Positions 18,343 to 26,647 of a DNA stretch of 64,000 nucleotides are shown piece by piece (the first letter of the stretch is position 1; each line of letters begins with the position of its first letter). Position numbers and translations under genes: made by a program. The notes beneath the pieces were generated by a model. That model saw only the letters and a list, made by a program, of their open reading frames with translations. It was not told the DNA's origin and made no database searches. Origin of the DNA: Acinetobacter sp. ANC 3903 (GTDB taxonomy: Bacteria > Pseudomonadota > Gammaproteobacteria > Pseudomonadales > Moraxellaceae); assembly GCF_002135315.1 (NCBI RefSeq), contig NZ_NEGA01000008.1:124001-188000 (forward strand), given 5' to 3'.

Positions 18343-19053
18343 ATGATCATCATCGGACATCGTGGTGCACGAGGAGAAGCTCCTGAAAACACTTTGGGCG
18401 GGTTTCAGTACATTCATGACCTCGGCATTCGAGCAGTTGAGTTTGATGTCCGTCAGCTGAAAGATGGTGAACTCATCATCATGCACGATGACAACTTCTT
18501 AAGAACCACGGGCACCGATCAACAACTCTATGAATTAAACAGTCAGCAGCTTGAAGCTTATAATCAGGCCAATATCTGGATGGACTGGGAAAAACAGCTT
18601 ACCCCGACACTCCGTCAGACCCTCAGTATTATTTATGACTTTGAGCATATTGAAGTGGAAGTCAAAGCCGTTGCAACCATGTTTGACGCTGAAAAACTGG
18701 TTCTGGAATTACAAAAACAATTACACGGTTTTGAACAAAGCGCAGTGATTACCAGTTTCGATTTAAAAATCCATCAGGCTTTAAAACAGCAGTATTCGAT
18801 CTTTAAACGTGGCTTACTGGTTGAAGATGACATCAAATACCAAGCCATTAAACAGGCTTTAGAACTCGGTTGCTGTCAAATTGGCTGGATGAACCAGCTG
18901 GCAAGCGATGAGATGATTCAGGCCACCCAGCAAGCCCATTTAAAAATCAGTGTTTGGACCGTCAATGATGTTGAGCGTGCCAAGCATCTGCAAAGTTTGG
19001 GAATAGACGGATTAATTACCGACTTTCCCAAAATGATGCTCGAACAACTTTAA
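18343..19053 (+). CDS. Glycerophosphodiester phosphodiesterase
   Basis: This 236-residue TIM-barrel enzyme hydrolyses glycerophosphodiesters to glycerol-3-phosphate and an alcohol. The catalytic region is complete: GHRGARGEAPENT (residues 4-16) supplies the first His, Arg and Glu, and FDVRQLKDGELIIMHDD supplies the second His and the metal-binding acids. There is no signal peptide, so it is the cytoplasmic (UgpQ-like) kind. It appears monocistronic. Confidence 0.93.
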   Translation: MIIIGHRGARGEAPENTLGGFQYIHDLGIRAVEFDVRQLKDGELIIMHDDNFLRTTGTDQQLYELNSQQLEAYNQANIWMDWEKQLTPTLRQTLSIIYDFEHIEVEVKAVATMFDAEKLVLELQKQLHGFEQSAVITSFDLKIHQALKQQYSIFKRGLLVEDDIKYQAIKQALELGCCQIGWMNQLASDEMIQATQQAHLKISVWTVNDVERAKHLQSLGIDGLITDFPKMMLEQL

Positions 19054-19333
19054 CAAAAGTTTCTGTCTCCATTTTTGTGACCAAATCCGCTATTTATTTA
19101 TTCAAAAATGACTCACATCGCTGCTGTTCACGGAAGCTGCTTTGACCTTCGATAAAATCAATCAACCCTGCCCCGTATTCTGTTACTGTTTAGTACAATA
19201 CACCTGTAGAATAATGCTAGTGAAGATTTATGTGCTCATGTTAAGATGACACGTCTTAATCCTTATAAATTGTATTGAATTAAGTAATTCGTTTATACCT
19301 TACCTTTAACAGGTTCTAGGAGTGCTGTTGGAG

Positions 19334-20500
19334 ATGAATGCTCCCTTACCCAAAGCCCCAATTAACTGGATTGCAGTATTCGCACTGGTACTTTTACCAA
19401 TTGTGGCTGTAATCGCTATCCCTTTATATGCTTATCATCATGATTTTAGCTTAGGCGCATGGATCAGCTTATTTGTACTACTCGGTGTGAGTAGTTTAGG
19501 GATTACTGCGGGTTACCACCGCTTATGGGCACACCGTGCTTATGAAGCGACTCTTCCATTAAAAATTATTTTAATGATTATGGGTACTTTTGCTGTTCAG
19601 AACAGTATTTTGTTCTGGGCTTCAGGTCACCGTACCCATCACCGCCATGTAGATGATGTCGATCAAGATCCCTATTCAATTAATAACGGCTTTTGGTATG
19701 CGCATATGGGATGGATGCTACGCAACTATCCGGCAGCAGAAAAAAACTATAAAAACGCACCCGATTTGTTAAATGACAAAGTGGTGATGTTTCAGGACAA
19801 ATACTATATTCCACTCGTGATTGCTGTACATGCCGTCATTCTGACTACTGTAGGCTGGGCTGTGGGGGATATGTGGGGCGTATTGTTATTAGGCGGTTTA
19901 CTGCGTCTAATCCTTAGCCATCACGTGACCTTCTTTATTAACTCACTTTGTCACATGTGGGGCAAACGTCCATATACTGACGAAAACACGGCTCGCGACA
20001 ATTTCATTTTAGCTATTGCAACTTGGGGTGAGGGTTATCATAACTACCACCACATCTTCCAGTATGACTACCGTAATGGAGTGAAATGGTGGCAATATGA
20101 CCCAACCAAATGGTTGATCTGGTCCTGCTCAAAACTCGGTTTAGCCAAAAACTTGCGCCGTATTCCTAGCTTTAATATCAAAAAAGCAGAATTGGCGATG
20201 CGTTTTAAATATGCTGAACAAGATTTGGCGGTTTATGGTCACAACGTTAATGAAGATATGGCTACGGCTAAACTTCGTATTGCTCAGGAATATGAAGCTT
20301 TTACCCAAACTCTAAATGACTGGGCCAAACTGAAAGAACAAGAGATTCAGGTGAAAAAAGCTTCGGTAGCTGAAAAAATTCATCAGATGGATAACAAATT
20401 AAAAGTGGATTTCCAACTGGTGGAACAGCGCCTTGCTCATCATCGTAATAGCTTAAAAATTTTAATGCGCAATATTAAAAAGAACCCTGTGTCTGAATAA
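19334..20500 (+). CDS. Membrane fatty acid desaturase (acyl-CoA delta-9 type)
   Basis: This integral-membrane desaturase probably introduces a cis double bond in acyl chains using two irons and O2. The three histidine boxes are present: HRLWAH near residue 58, HRTHH near residue 95, and HNYHH near residue 233. Four transmembrane segments surround them. A charged, helical C-terminal tail of about 90 residues follows. I use the ATG at 19334 (388 residues); GTG 19322 and TTG 19328 are in frame, and AGGAG at 19318-19322 would suit TTG 19328 or, at longer spacing, the ATG. A terminator follows. Confidence 0.9.
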   Translation: MNAPLPKAPINWIAVFALVLLPIVAVIAIPLYAYHHDFSLGAWISLFVLLGVSSLGITAGYHRLWAHRAYEATLPLKIILMIMGTFAVQNSILFWASGHRTHHRHVDDVDQDPYSINNGFWYAHMGWMLRNYPAAEKNYKNAPDLLNDKVVMFQDKYYIPLVIAVHAVILTTVGWAVGDMWGVLLLGGLLRLILSHHVTFFINSLCHMWGKRPYTDENTARDNFILAIATWGEGYHNYHHIFQYDYRNGVKWWQYDPTKWLIWSCSKLGLAKNLRRIPSFNIKKAELAMRFKYAEQDLAVYGHNVNEDMATAKLRIAQEYEAFTQTLNDWAKLKEQEIQVKKASVAEKIHQMDNKLKVDFQLVEQRLAHHRNSLKILMRNIKKNPVSE

Positions 20501-20515
20501 GACCGGAGTCAATAT

Positions 20516-20540
20516 AAAGCCCCATTATTGGGGCTTTATT
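20516..20540 (+). terminator. Rho-independent terminator
   Basis: The stem aaagcccc/ggggcttt around a short loop lies 16 bp after the desaturase stop codon and is followed by a short T-rich run. Confidence 0.75.
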
Positions 20541-20603
20541 CATTTTAGCCGTTTAAATTTGCTATAGTGATCTGGTCTCCCCCGATTTTTATAGATTGTT
20601 GCC

Positions 20604-22049
20604 ATGCAATTTAATCCGCGTTACCCCTCGCTCAATCCCAAGCTTTTTCATCATCAAATGCCTGTTCCCTTAAAAGGAGCGAAAGCCGGTCATTTCAATG
20701 CTGCACTGGCCGATGAATTACAGTGGTCGGATGCAGATAAAGCCCAATGGATGGAAATCTGTAGTGGACAAAAAACCTTTGCCGAGTTTGAACCACTTGC
20801 CATGGTCTATGCAGGACATCAATTTGGACAATGGGCAGGACAACTGGGCGATGGTCGCGGCTTGCTGATCGGGCAAATTCTGGATAAGAACAATCAAACC
20901 ATCGACTTGCATTTAAAAGGCGCCGGCTCTACCCCCTACTCTCGTATGGGTGATGGACGTGCCGTATTACGTTCAGTGATTCGCGAATATCTGGCCGGTC
21001 ATGCTCTGAATGCTTTAGGGATTGCTTCCAGTAATGCAGTTGGTTTTACTTCTTCGACCCAAGGCATACAACGGGAAAAACTGGAACCTGGTGCGATGAT
21101 GCTGCGTACCTCAGACTGTCATATTCGCTTCGGCCATTTTGAATGGATCAACCAGTATCAGCCTGAGCTTTTACCAGACTTTGTACAGAAATGTATGGAA
21201 TGGCATTATCCAGAATGTCTGGAAGCCGAACAGCCTGTTTTGGCTTTCGCAACTAAAGTCATCCAACGTACTGCGGTGATGATTGCCAAATGGCAGCTGG
21301 TGGGTTTTGCCCATGGAGTGATGAATACCGACAACCTGAATATCACCGGTTCAACGCTTGACTTTGGTCCTTATGGATTTATGGAACGTTTCCGTCCGAA
21401 CTGGATCAATAACCACTCGGATTACCAAGGTCGTTATACCTACCAGCAGCAACCGAGTATTGGGCACTGGAATTTATGGATGTGGCTGAACAACCTGATT
21501 CGGCTCAAAACAGATCCTACGGAAAAAGTACAGTTCAAAGAAGATTTAGCGAAGTGTTTGGAACATTTTGAGCCTACTTTCCTTGAACATTATACGGTTG
21601 GTTTGTGCCAGAAAATGGGGTTACCAAGTTTCCACAAGGAAAGTTTTAATTGTGGCATGGAGTTCTTGCGAATTTTACAGACGGAGCAACTGGACTACAC
21701 TCAAAGCTTTATTCGTTTACAGAATAAGCTATATGAAAGCATTAAAGATGACTGCCTAGACCGCCGCCAGTTTGAAAGCTTTCTGGCTCAATATGAAAGT
21801 ATTCGGGCAAATCAGGACACCGATGCACTGGATGCTGAAATGACCAAAGCCAATCCACAATATATTCTGCGCAACCATATGGCGCAAAAAGCGATTGAAC
21901 TGGCGGAACAGGATGATTTTTCTGAAGTCGAACGTTTGTTTAAGTTGTTGAGTCAGCCTTATCTTAAACAACCCGATTTAGAGCAACCTGAAGATTTAGG
22001 CCCCTTGCCGAGTGATGTTCCGGAAGTGATGGTGAGCTGTTCTTCTTAA
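20604..22049 (+). CDS. selO: Protein adenylyltransferase SelO
   Basis: SelO is a pseudokinase-fold enzyme that transfers AMP to Ser, Thr or Tyr of target proteins and is linked to redox stress. The 481-residue protein is of the usual family length. Visible family motifs are YAGHQFGQWAGQLGDGR near residue 70, the lysine in LKGAG near residue 105, and the metal/ATP segment HGVMNTDN followed by DFGPYGF near residues 235-255. There is no C-terminal selenocysteine position evident; the protein ends VMVSCSS. It has its own short upstream region. Confidence 0.95.
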   Translation: MQFNPRYPSLNPKLFHHQMPVPLKGAKAGHFNAALADELQWSDADKAQWMEICSGQKTFAEFEPLAMVYAGHQFGQWAGQLGDGRGLLIGQILDKNNQTIDLHLKGAGSTPYSRMGDGRAVLRSVIREYLAGHALNALGIASSNAVGFTSSTQGIQREKLEPGAMMLRTSDCHIRFGHFEWINQYQPELLPDFVQKCMEWHYPECLEAEQPVLAFATKVIQRTAVMIAKWQLVGFAHGVMNTDNLNITGSTLDFGPYGFMERFRPNWINNHSDYQGRYTYQQQPSIGHWNLWMWLNNLIRLKTDPTEKVQFKEDLAKCLEHFEPTFLEHYTVGLCQKMGLPSFHKESFNCGMEFLRILQTEQLDYTQSFIRLQNKLYESIKDDCLDRRQFESFLAQYESIRANQDTDALDAEMTKANPQYILRNHMAQKAIELAEQDDFSEVERLFKLLSQPYLKQPDLEQPEDLGPLPSDVPEVMVSCSS

Positions 22050-22051
22050 AG

Positions 22052-22099
22052 TTATTCACAAAGCTTTAAAAACTGTGGATAATTTAAGCATTATCCACA
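22052..22099. promoter_or_regulatory. Cluster of three DnaA-box-like 9-mers
   Basis: TTATTCACA (22052-22060, plus), TTATCCACA on the minus strand (22074-22082) and TTATCCACA on the plus strand (22091-22099) all fit TTATNCACA. The second and third form a hairpin with 10-bp arms and a 6-nt loop. No T run follows, so a terminator is less likely. DnaA binding is an inference from the motif. Confidence 0.4.
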
Positions 22100-22125
22100 A
22101 AATTGATTAGATTTATTGACAGCTT

Positions 22126-22497
22126 ATGACTTTACACAAACTTGCATCATTCACGGCTTTAAAACTTCCAGAAGTGACTGTAACTCAGCCCTTTGGTGCA
22201 GGCTGTGATGTATTTAAAGTGCTCGATAAAGTCTTTATGCTGAGTTTTCATTTAGAATGCAAAGCAGCCATTAATCTTAAAGTCGAGCCTGACCATGGTG
22301 TGATGCTTCGGGATATTTATCCTTATATTCGTGCTGGCTGGCATATGAATAAACAGCACTGGATTTCGGTTTATGAAGATGAAAACTTGGATGAATCTTT
22401 GGTTCAAGATTTGATAAGGAATTCTTATGATTTGGTCGTGTCAAAATTAAAAAAAGTAGAACGGCAACGAATGGCATTACTGAGAAAAATGCACTAA
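22126..22497 (+). CDS. MmcQ/YjbR family protein
   Basis: This 123-residue protein belongs to the MmcQ/YjbR family with a CyaY-like double-wing fold, often described as DNA-binding. Typical features are LPEVTVTQPFG near the start, the VFKVLDKVFML strand, LKVEPDHG, and the C-terminal WISVYEDENLDESLVQDLIRNSYDLV. It lies just downstream of selO and the DnaA-box-like cluster. The cellular role is not established. Confidence 0.87.
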   Translation: MTLHKLASFTALKLPEVTVTQPFGAGCDVFKVLDKVFMLSFHLECKAAINLKVEPDHGVMLRDIYPYIRAGWHMNKQHWISVYEDENLDESLVQDLIRNSYDLVVSKLKKVERQRMALLRKMH

Positions 22498-22586
22498 AAC
22501 TTATTTATTTCCTTGAGCATACTTGTTCTAAAGATACCCAATTCATATGCCCATTTCTTTGAAATATCATATAGAGTTAATGCTAA

Positions 22587-23074
22587 TTATCTACAACATT
22601 CAGGTGTGAAAAAAGCAAAATCCTCACCTAAATTCGTGTTTACAAATTCAAGAATATTTCCATGACAAAGGTTATGGCGAGTACGGACAATTTCCACATT
22701 TACCTTTTTTAATCTATCGTTTTCAAAAAGTTTTGCCAAAAAATCATCTTCATTTGGAAAAGCTAGAGTTTCTATAGGAAGATTTTTTCATAAGCTACTT
22801 TGAGGAGTCTATTGCTTAATAACTTAGAAGCATCTAGCTGTGTAATTCGAGTTGGTTTTTCAACTTGCGCCATAGTAATTCTCAAAGATGCTTCTATTCC
22901 GCAAAGAAAGCTAGTACATGCTGGGAGATAGAGCTCACTTTTCAAAGCTTGCACAGCCTGTGAGAAAAACCAATGGACTTCAGCACCTAATCATTGATGA
23001 AAAAAGAATAGCTTTTCTTCCGACTCTTTCTCCAAGTCTGAAATTATTCGTTTTATTTGAAGTTCATCGTCCAT
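22587..23074 (-). pseudogene. Broken hypothetical gene (one nonsense codon, one frameshift)
   Basis: On the minus strand an ATG at 23074 opens MDDELQIKRIISDLEKE and runs 27 codons to an in-frame TGA at 22991-22993. The same frame then continues as LGAEVHWFFSQAVQALKSELY and on to a TAG at 22772-22774. Shifting frame near 22785 gives a further run (PIETLAFPNEDDFLAKLF, then VRTRHNLCHGNILEFVNT) to a TAA at 22587-22589. Joined, the product would be about 161 residues. I do not recognise the family. Two independent disruptions argue for decay, though a sequencing error cannot be excluded. Confidence 0.65.
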
Positions 23075-23115
23075 GTGGTTTGTATACATAGAAAACCAAT
23101 ACGTTAATTGATTAT

Positions 23116-23150
23116 ATTAAAAAAGCGAATAAGCTCTCACCCATTCGCTT
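23116..23150 (-). terminator. Terminator of baeR
   Basis: On the minus strand aagcgaat pairs with attcgctt and is followed by T6. It lies 22 bp beyond the baeR stop codon. Confidence 0.75.
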
Positions 23151-23171
23151 CATTTGATTTGTACGACTCAA

Positions 23172-23858
23172 TCAATCCTCAGGATATTCAAAACGATAGC
23201 CCACCCCATACACCGCCTGAATCCATTCATGACGGTTTCCGGTTTCAGCAGCATCTGAAATTTTACGGCGCAGGTTTTTAATGTGACTGTCAATCACCCG
23301 ATCTGCCACATCAAAACTGTCAGGGTTAATATGGTCGAGTAGTTGTGCACGTGAATACACCTGTCCTACATGTTCCAGGAACAATTCCAATAAACGGAAT
23401 TCGGTTGGGGTCAGGTTCAAGGTCTTTTGCTGATACCAAATGCGTTGCTGTGCCTTATCCATACGGAACAGGCTGTTCTGTTCTGGTTCAACTTGACGGT
23501 CTAAACGACGCAACACTGCTTGTACCCGCGCGACCAGCTCTTTTGGGCTAAAAGGCTTACAAATGTAGTCATCTGCACCCATGTTCAAGCCCAATACCCG
23601 GTCAATTTCTTCAGTACGCGCAGTCACCATAATAATCGGCAAATCAGACTGTTCACGCACTTTACGGCAAATGGTCAAACCATCCATACGTGGAACCATC
23701 AGGTCCAAAATCATCAAACTGGGTTTGCGTTGCAGAAAGCTGTCATATGCTTCCTGACCATCATGAAACATGCTGACTTCAAAACCTGCAGCTTCCAAAT
23801 AGTCCCGCACCAACTGTGCAAGTTCAACTTCATCTTCAACCAGCATGACATGTTTCAT
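23172..23858 (-). CDS. baeR: Two-component response regulator BaeR
   Basis: This is an OmpR/PhoB-family response regulator of 228 residues. The receiver domain has acidic residues E8 and D9, the phosphoacceptor D52 in LMILDLMVPRMDG, and the K in DDYICKPFSPKELVAR. A winged-helix DNA-binding domain covers about residues 125-225. It lies 13 bp downstream of its sensor gene. By sequence it resembles the Acinetobacter BaeR, known to take part in envelope stress and to influence the AdeABC efflux pump; that link is knowledge from A. baumannii, not seen here. No efflux genes are nearby. Confidence 0.9.
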   Translation of the reverse strand: MKHVMLVEDEVELAQLVRDYLEAAGFEVSMFHDGQEAYDSFLQRKPSLMILDLMVPRMDGLTICRKVREQSDLPIIMVTARTEEIDRVLGLNMGADDYICKPFSPKELVARVQAVLRRLDRQVEPEQNSLFRMDKAQQRIWYQQKTLNLTPTEFRLLELFLEHVGQVYSRAQLLDHINPDSFDVADRVIDSHIKNLRRKISDAAETGNRHEWIQAVYGVGYRFEYPED

Positions 23859-23871
23859 GAATGTTATCCCT

Positions 23872-25560
23872 TTATTTGTTTAACTGTTTTGGAAAAGTCA
23901 GTTTGCAACGCAAACCACCTAATGGAGAGTGCTCAAAACTCAATTTCCCGCCCAATGCCTGGGCAATCTTACCAGATAATGCCAGACCTAAGCCTGTTCC
24001 CCCGGTACTGCGTGTCCGTGAATCATCAACACGATAGAAACGCTCACCTAGACGTGACAACTGTTCATCACTTAGCCCAAGCGGACTGTCATCAACAATC
24101 ACGCTCCACTCCGTTTCAGACTGTTCAGTATGCACACGAACTTCTCCGCCTGCTTCGGTATAACGAATACTGTTGCCGAGTAAGTTGACCATAATTTGTT
24201 TAAAACGATCTATATCTAATTGTAAATTCGTACCTTCACCTTGCACTGAAATGGATAAATCGGCCTGTGCAAATTTAGGTTTGAAGTTTTCCACTTCCTG
24301 CAACACCACATTCCACGGGTTTACTTCTGCTATATAGCATTTCAATTGTTGGGCTTCTGCCTGAGCCAGATCAGCCAAATCCTGGGTCAGTTTTTTCAGA
24401 CTGGTCACCTGACGCAGCATGGATTCAAAATGCTCTGGTGTCGGTTTGCGAATCCCATCCTGCATGGCTTCAATTTGTGCTTGCAGCACTGCAAGTGGCG
24501 TTTTTAATTCATGTGAAGTATCTGCCACCCACTGACGGCGTGATTGTTCATGTTGATCCAAAATCACCGCAAGATGGTTCAATTCTGTCGATAAATCACC
24601 AAGTTCATCATTTCGGTTAACAGTCACCTGATGCTGAAAATTGCCTTTGGTCAGTTCACGGGTACCTTGCAGCAAACGCTGAATCGGCTTTTTAAAATAA
24701 GTAGCCAACAATAAAGCCGCAATTAAACTGGTCAGAAAAGTTAAGCCATAAACCAATAGTAAATAGCGTTTTTGATTACTAAAGAAATTGATACTGATAG
24801 CATCATCCTGATCCAGTACTGGCTTCAATCCCAAATAACCGACCACTTTGTCGTTCACCATAATCGGACGATATGACACTGGACTGTCTGAAGGCTCACC
24901 CACCACAAACTGTTTATTTGCATCATACAAGGACAATCGCGAACTGAGTCCCAGACGGTCAGGCATGGAAATAAACTGCTTTTTTTTGTTTGGATTAGAT
25001 ACTGGATCTGTTGGTCGCGCATCAGTTTTTCGGTCTGGACGGAATACATTCTGATTGGCACTTAAAGGAAACTTGAGTCCTTCAAAAGGCTGATATTCAG
25101 AAGGTAAATTTAGCTTCATCATACGGAGTTCTTCCGCATCAAGCATCGGTTTGCTGTGTTCCGCCTGATTTAAGCTCGGTGTAACACTGAGCAAGGTATT
25201 TTCCTGAAAATAACGCTGCTGCAAGGCAATATCATATTGACGACGTAACCACCAACGTGACAACCTGTCATAATCATCGGGGGCAGCAGTTCCTTCAATT
25301 TGCAGGATTTGAGCCTGAATGGCATTGCCCCAGTCATGATAGACTGAATATACTCCGGCCAGATTGCTGATCACGTGATCCAGCTTCTGCATTTCGACAT
25401 CCGCCACATAGCGGGTGAAATTCTTTTGCATGGTCCAGTGCAATACCCCTAGGCTGACGGTCGTAATCACCAAAGTGGTGAGTAATACCGTCAAAAACAG
25501 GCGTAAGGCAATCGGAACACGGCGAATTTTCAAAAGTGAAGTCTCAATATTTGTTCTCAA
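23872..25560 (-). CDS. baeS: Sensor histidine kinase BaeS
   Basis: This is the membrane sensor kinase of the BaeSR system, 562 residues. TM1 spans about residues 19-42, a large periplasmic sensor region runs to about residue 264, and TM2 spans about residues 265-288. A HAMP domain follows, then HisKA with the phosphoacceptor H350 in DTSHELKTP, and an HATPase domain with NLLGNSIRYTE and GGTGLGLAL. The periplasmic region, about 220 residues, is longer than in E. coli BaeS. It is upstream of baeR and divergent from a Met/His-rich lipoprotein gene with a 110-bp intergenic region. Confidence 0.9.
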   Translation of the reverse strand: MRTNIETSLLKIRRVPIALRLFLTVLLTTLVITTVSLGVLHWTMQKNFTRYVADVEMQKLDHVISNLAGVYSVYHDWGNAIQAQILQIEGTAAPDDYDRLSRWWLRRQYDIALQQRYFQENTLLSVTPSLNQAEHSKPMLDAEELRMMKLNLPSEYQPFEGLKFPLSANQNVFRPDRKTDARPTDPVSNPNKKKQFISMPDRLGLSSRLSLYDANKQFVVGEPSDSPVSYRPIMVNDKVVGYLGLKPVLDQDDAISINFFSNQKRYLLLVYGLTFLTSLIAALLLATYFKKPIQRLLQGTRELTKGNFQHQVTVNRNDELGDLSTELNHLAVILDQHEQSRRQWVADTSHELKTPLAVLQAQIEAMQDGIRKPTPEHFESMLRQVTSLKKLTQDLADLAQAEAQQLKCYIAEVNPWNVVLQEVENFKPKFAQADLSISVQGEGTNLQLDIDRFKQIMVNLLGNSIRYTEAGGEVRVHTEQSETEWSVIVDDSPLGLSDEQLSRLGERFYRVDDSRTRSTGGTGLGLALSGKIAQALGGKLSFEHSPLGGLRCKLTFPKQLNK

Positions 25561-25670
25561 CTTGTTATTGTAACCAACCCGATCTCAAAAAACTCTCCAT
25601 TGTTTCTTCATCATTATTATTTAATCTTTAACTGATAAAATTTACTGTATTTCTCTTGGAGATAACAACA

Positions 25671-26348
25671 ATGAATTCCATGAAAAAAATGGCTTTAATT
25701 GCTGCCAGCGTGCTGAGCGTGGGTGCTTTGAGTGCTTGCCAATCAGCCAATACGGTTCCAGATAGCGACCACAAGCCAATGCTGAAACAGCATCATGGCC
25801 AACACGATCGTAAAATGACACCCGAACAGCATGAACAGTTCCAGCAGGCACGTGCTGAACGTCGACAAATGATGCAGCAAATCCAGAAAGCCTGTGACGG
25901 TAAAGCAGTCGGCGCTGCGGTACAAATTAAAGCCGGTGAAAAAATCATTGATGGTACCTGTAGCATGGGCTTTAAAGCAGACCGTCAAGAGATGAAGCGC
26001 ATGCATAAAGAGATGATGGGCATGCATGGTGAGATGGAAAGTATGCATATGCAAGCTGACCAGCAGCCTATGCGCGGTGAAATGAAGGGTATGCACATGA
26101 AAGGCATGCCAATGCAATCGGCAGAACCTCTTACTGATGCCAAACGCGCAGAACTGACCAGACAATTTGATCAGCGCCTGGCTCAACATCAGGCACATCA
26201 GCAAGCCATGTTAAAGGCTTGTCAAGGTCAGCCCAACGGTAAGGCTGTTCAAGTCAAAATGGGCACACATACCATTAATGGTAAATGTGAAGTCCACTTT
26301 CAGCCTAAAGCCCCGATGGCTCCAGCAACTGTAAAACCGGCATCATAA
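25671..26348 (+). CDS. Met/His-rich lipoprotein with duplicated cysteine module
   Basis: This hypothetical lipoprotein has 225 residues. The signal ends in the lipobox LSAC with C23 as the acylated residue. Two related modules are visible: KACDGKAVGAAVQIKAG followed by GTCSMGF, and KACQGQPNGKAVQVKMG followed by GKCEVHF; each has one Cys pair about 23-25 residues apart. Between them lies a stretch very rich in Met and His (MHKEMMGMHGEMESMHM and more), of the sort that binds Cu(I) or Ag(I). The start is the ATG at 25671, behind TTGGAGATAAC. It is divergent from baeS, so BaeR control is plausible. It is not a recognisable Spy homologue. Confidence 0.8.
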   Translation: MNSMKKMALIAASVLSVGALSACQSANTVPDSDHKPMLKQHHGQHDRKMTPEQHEQFQQARAERRQMMQQIQKACDGKAVGAAVQIKAGEKIIDGTCSMGFKADRQEMKRMHKEMMGMHGEMESMHMQADQQPMRGEMKGMHMKGMPMQSAEPLTDAKRAELTRQFDQRLAQHQAHQQAMLKACQGQPNGKAVQVKMGTHTINGKCEVHFQPKAPMAPATVKPAS

Positions 26349-26363
26349 AATTTACCCAAAATT

Positions 26364-26393
26364 AAAAAAGGCGCAACTCTGCGCCTTTTTTCT
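26364..26393 (+). terminator. Rho-independent terminator
   Basis: The stem aaaaaaggcgca/tgcgcctttttt with a short loop and T run lies 16 bp after the lipoprotein gene. Confidence 0.9.
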
Positions 26394-26647
26394 TGCCTGT
26401 CAAAAAGTGAACAATTTGACTATTTATGCCACTAACAAAACCATAAAAGCATTTACACTCAAGATACTTAGCAATTTCAAGTAAGAAATCTTTGACTTTA
26501 CAGTCACCAAGAAAAAGTCCCTAAAGCTTGTACCAACCAAGAAGATGTTGCACGATTGAGCCATAGAAATACGTGTCATTGAAGATACGTTCCAATGTTT
26601 ATTTAGAATTATTAACGCTGGTACAAACCAGTATTGAGGAAAACGAT

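Noticed and set aside
25561-25670. A BaeR-box-like ctctccattgttt in the baeS-lipoprotein gap
   Set aside because: It matches only part of the E. coli BaeR consensus. The Acinetobacter site is not known to me well enough to call it.
26573-26647. N-terminal extension of the first acyl-CoA dehydrogenase
   Set aside because: The paralogue starts at the equivalent of the ATG at 26648, which has GAGGAA upstream; the extra 25 residues have no counterpart.
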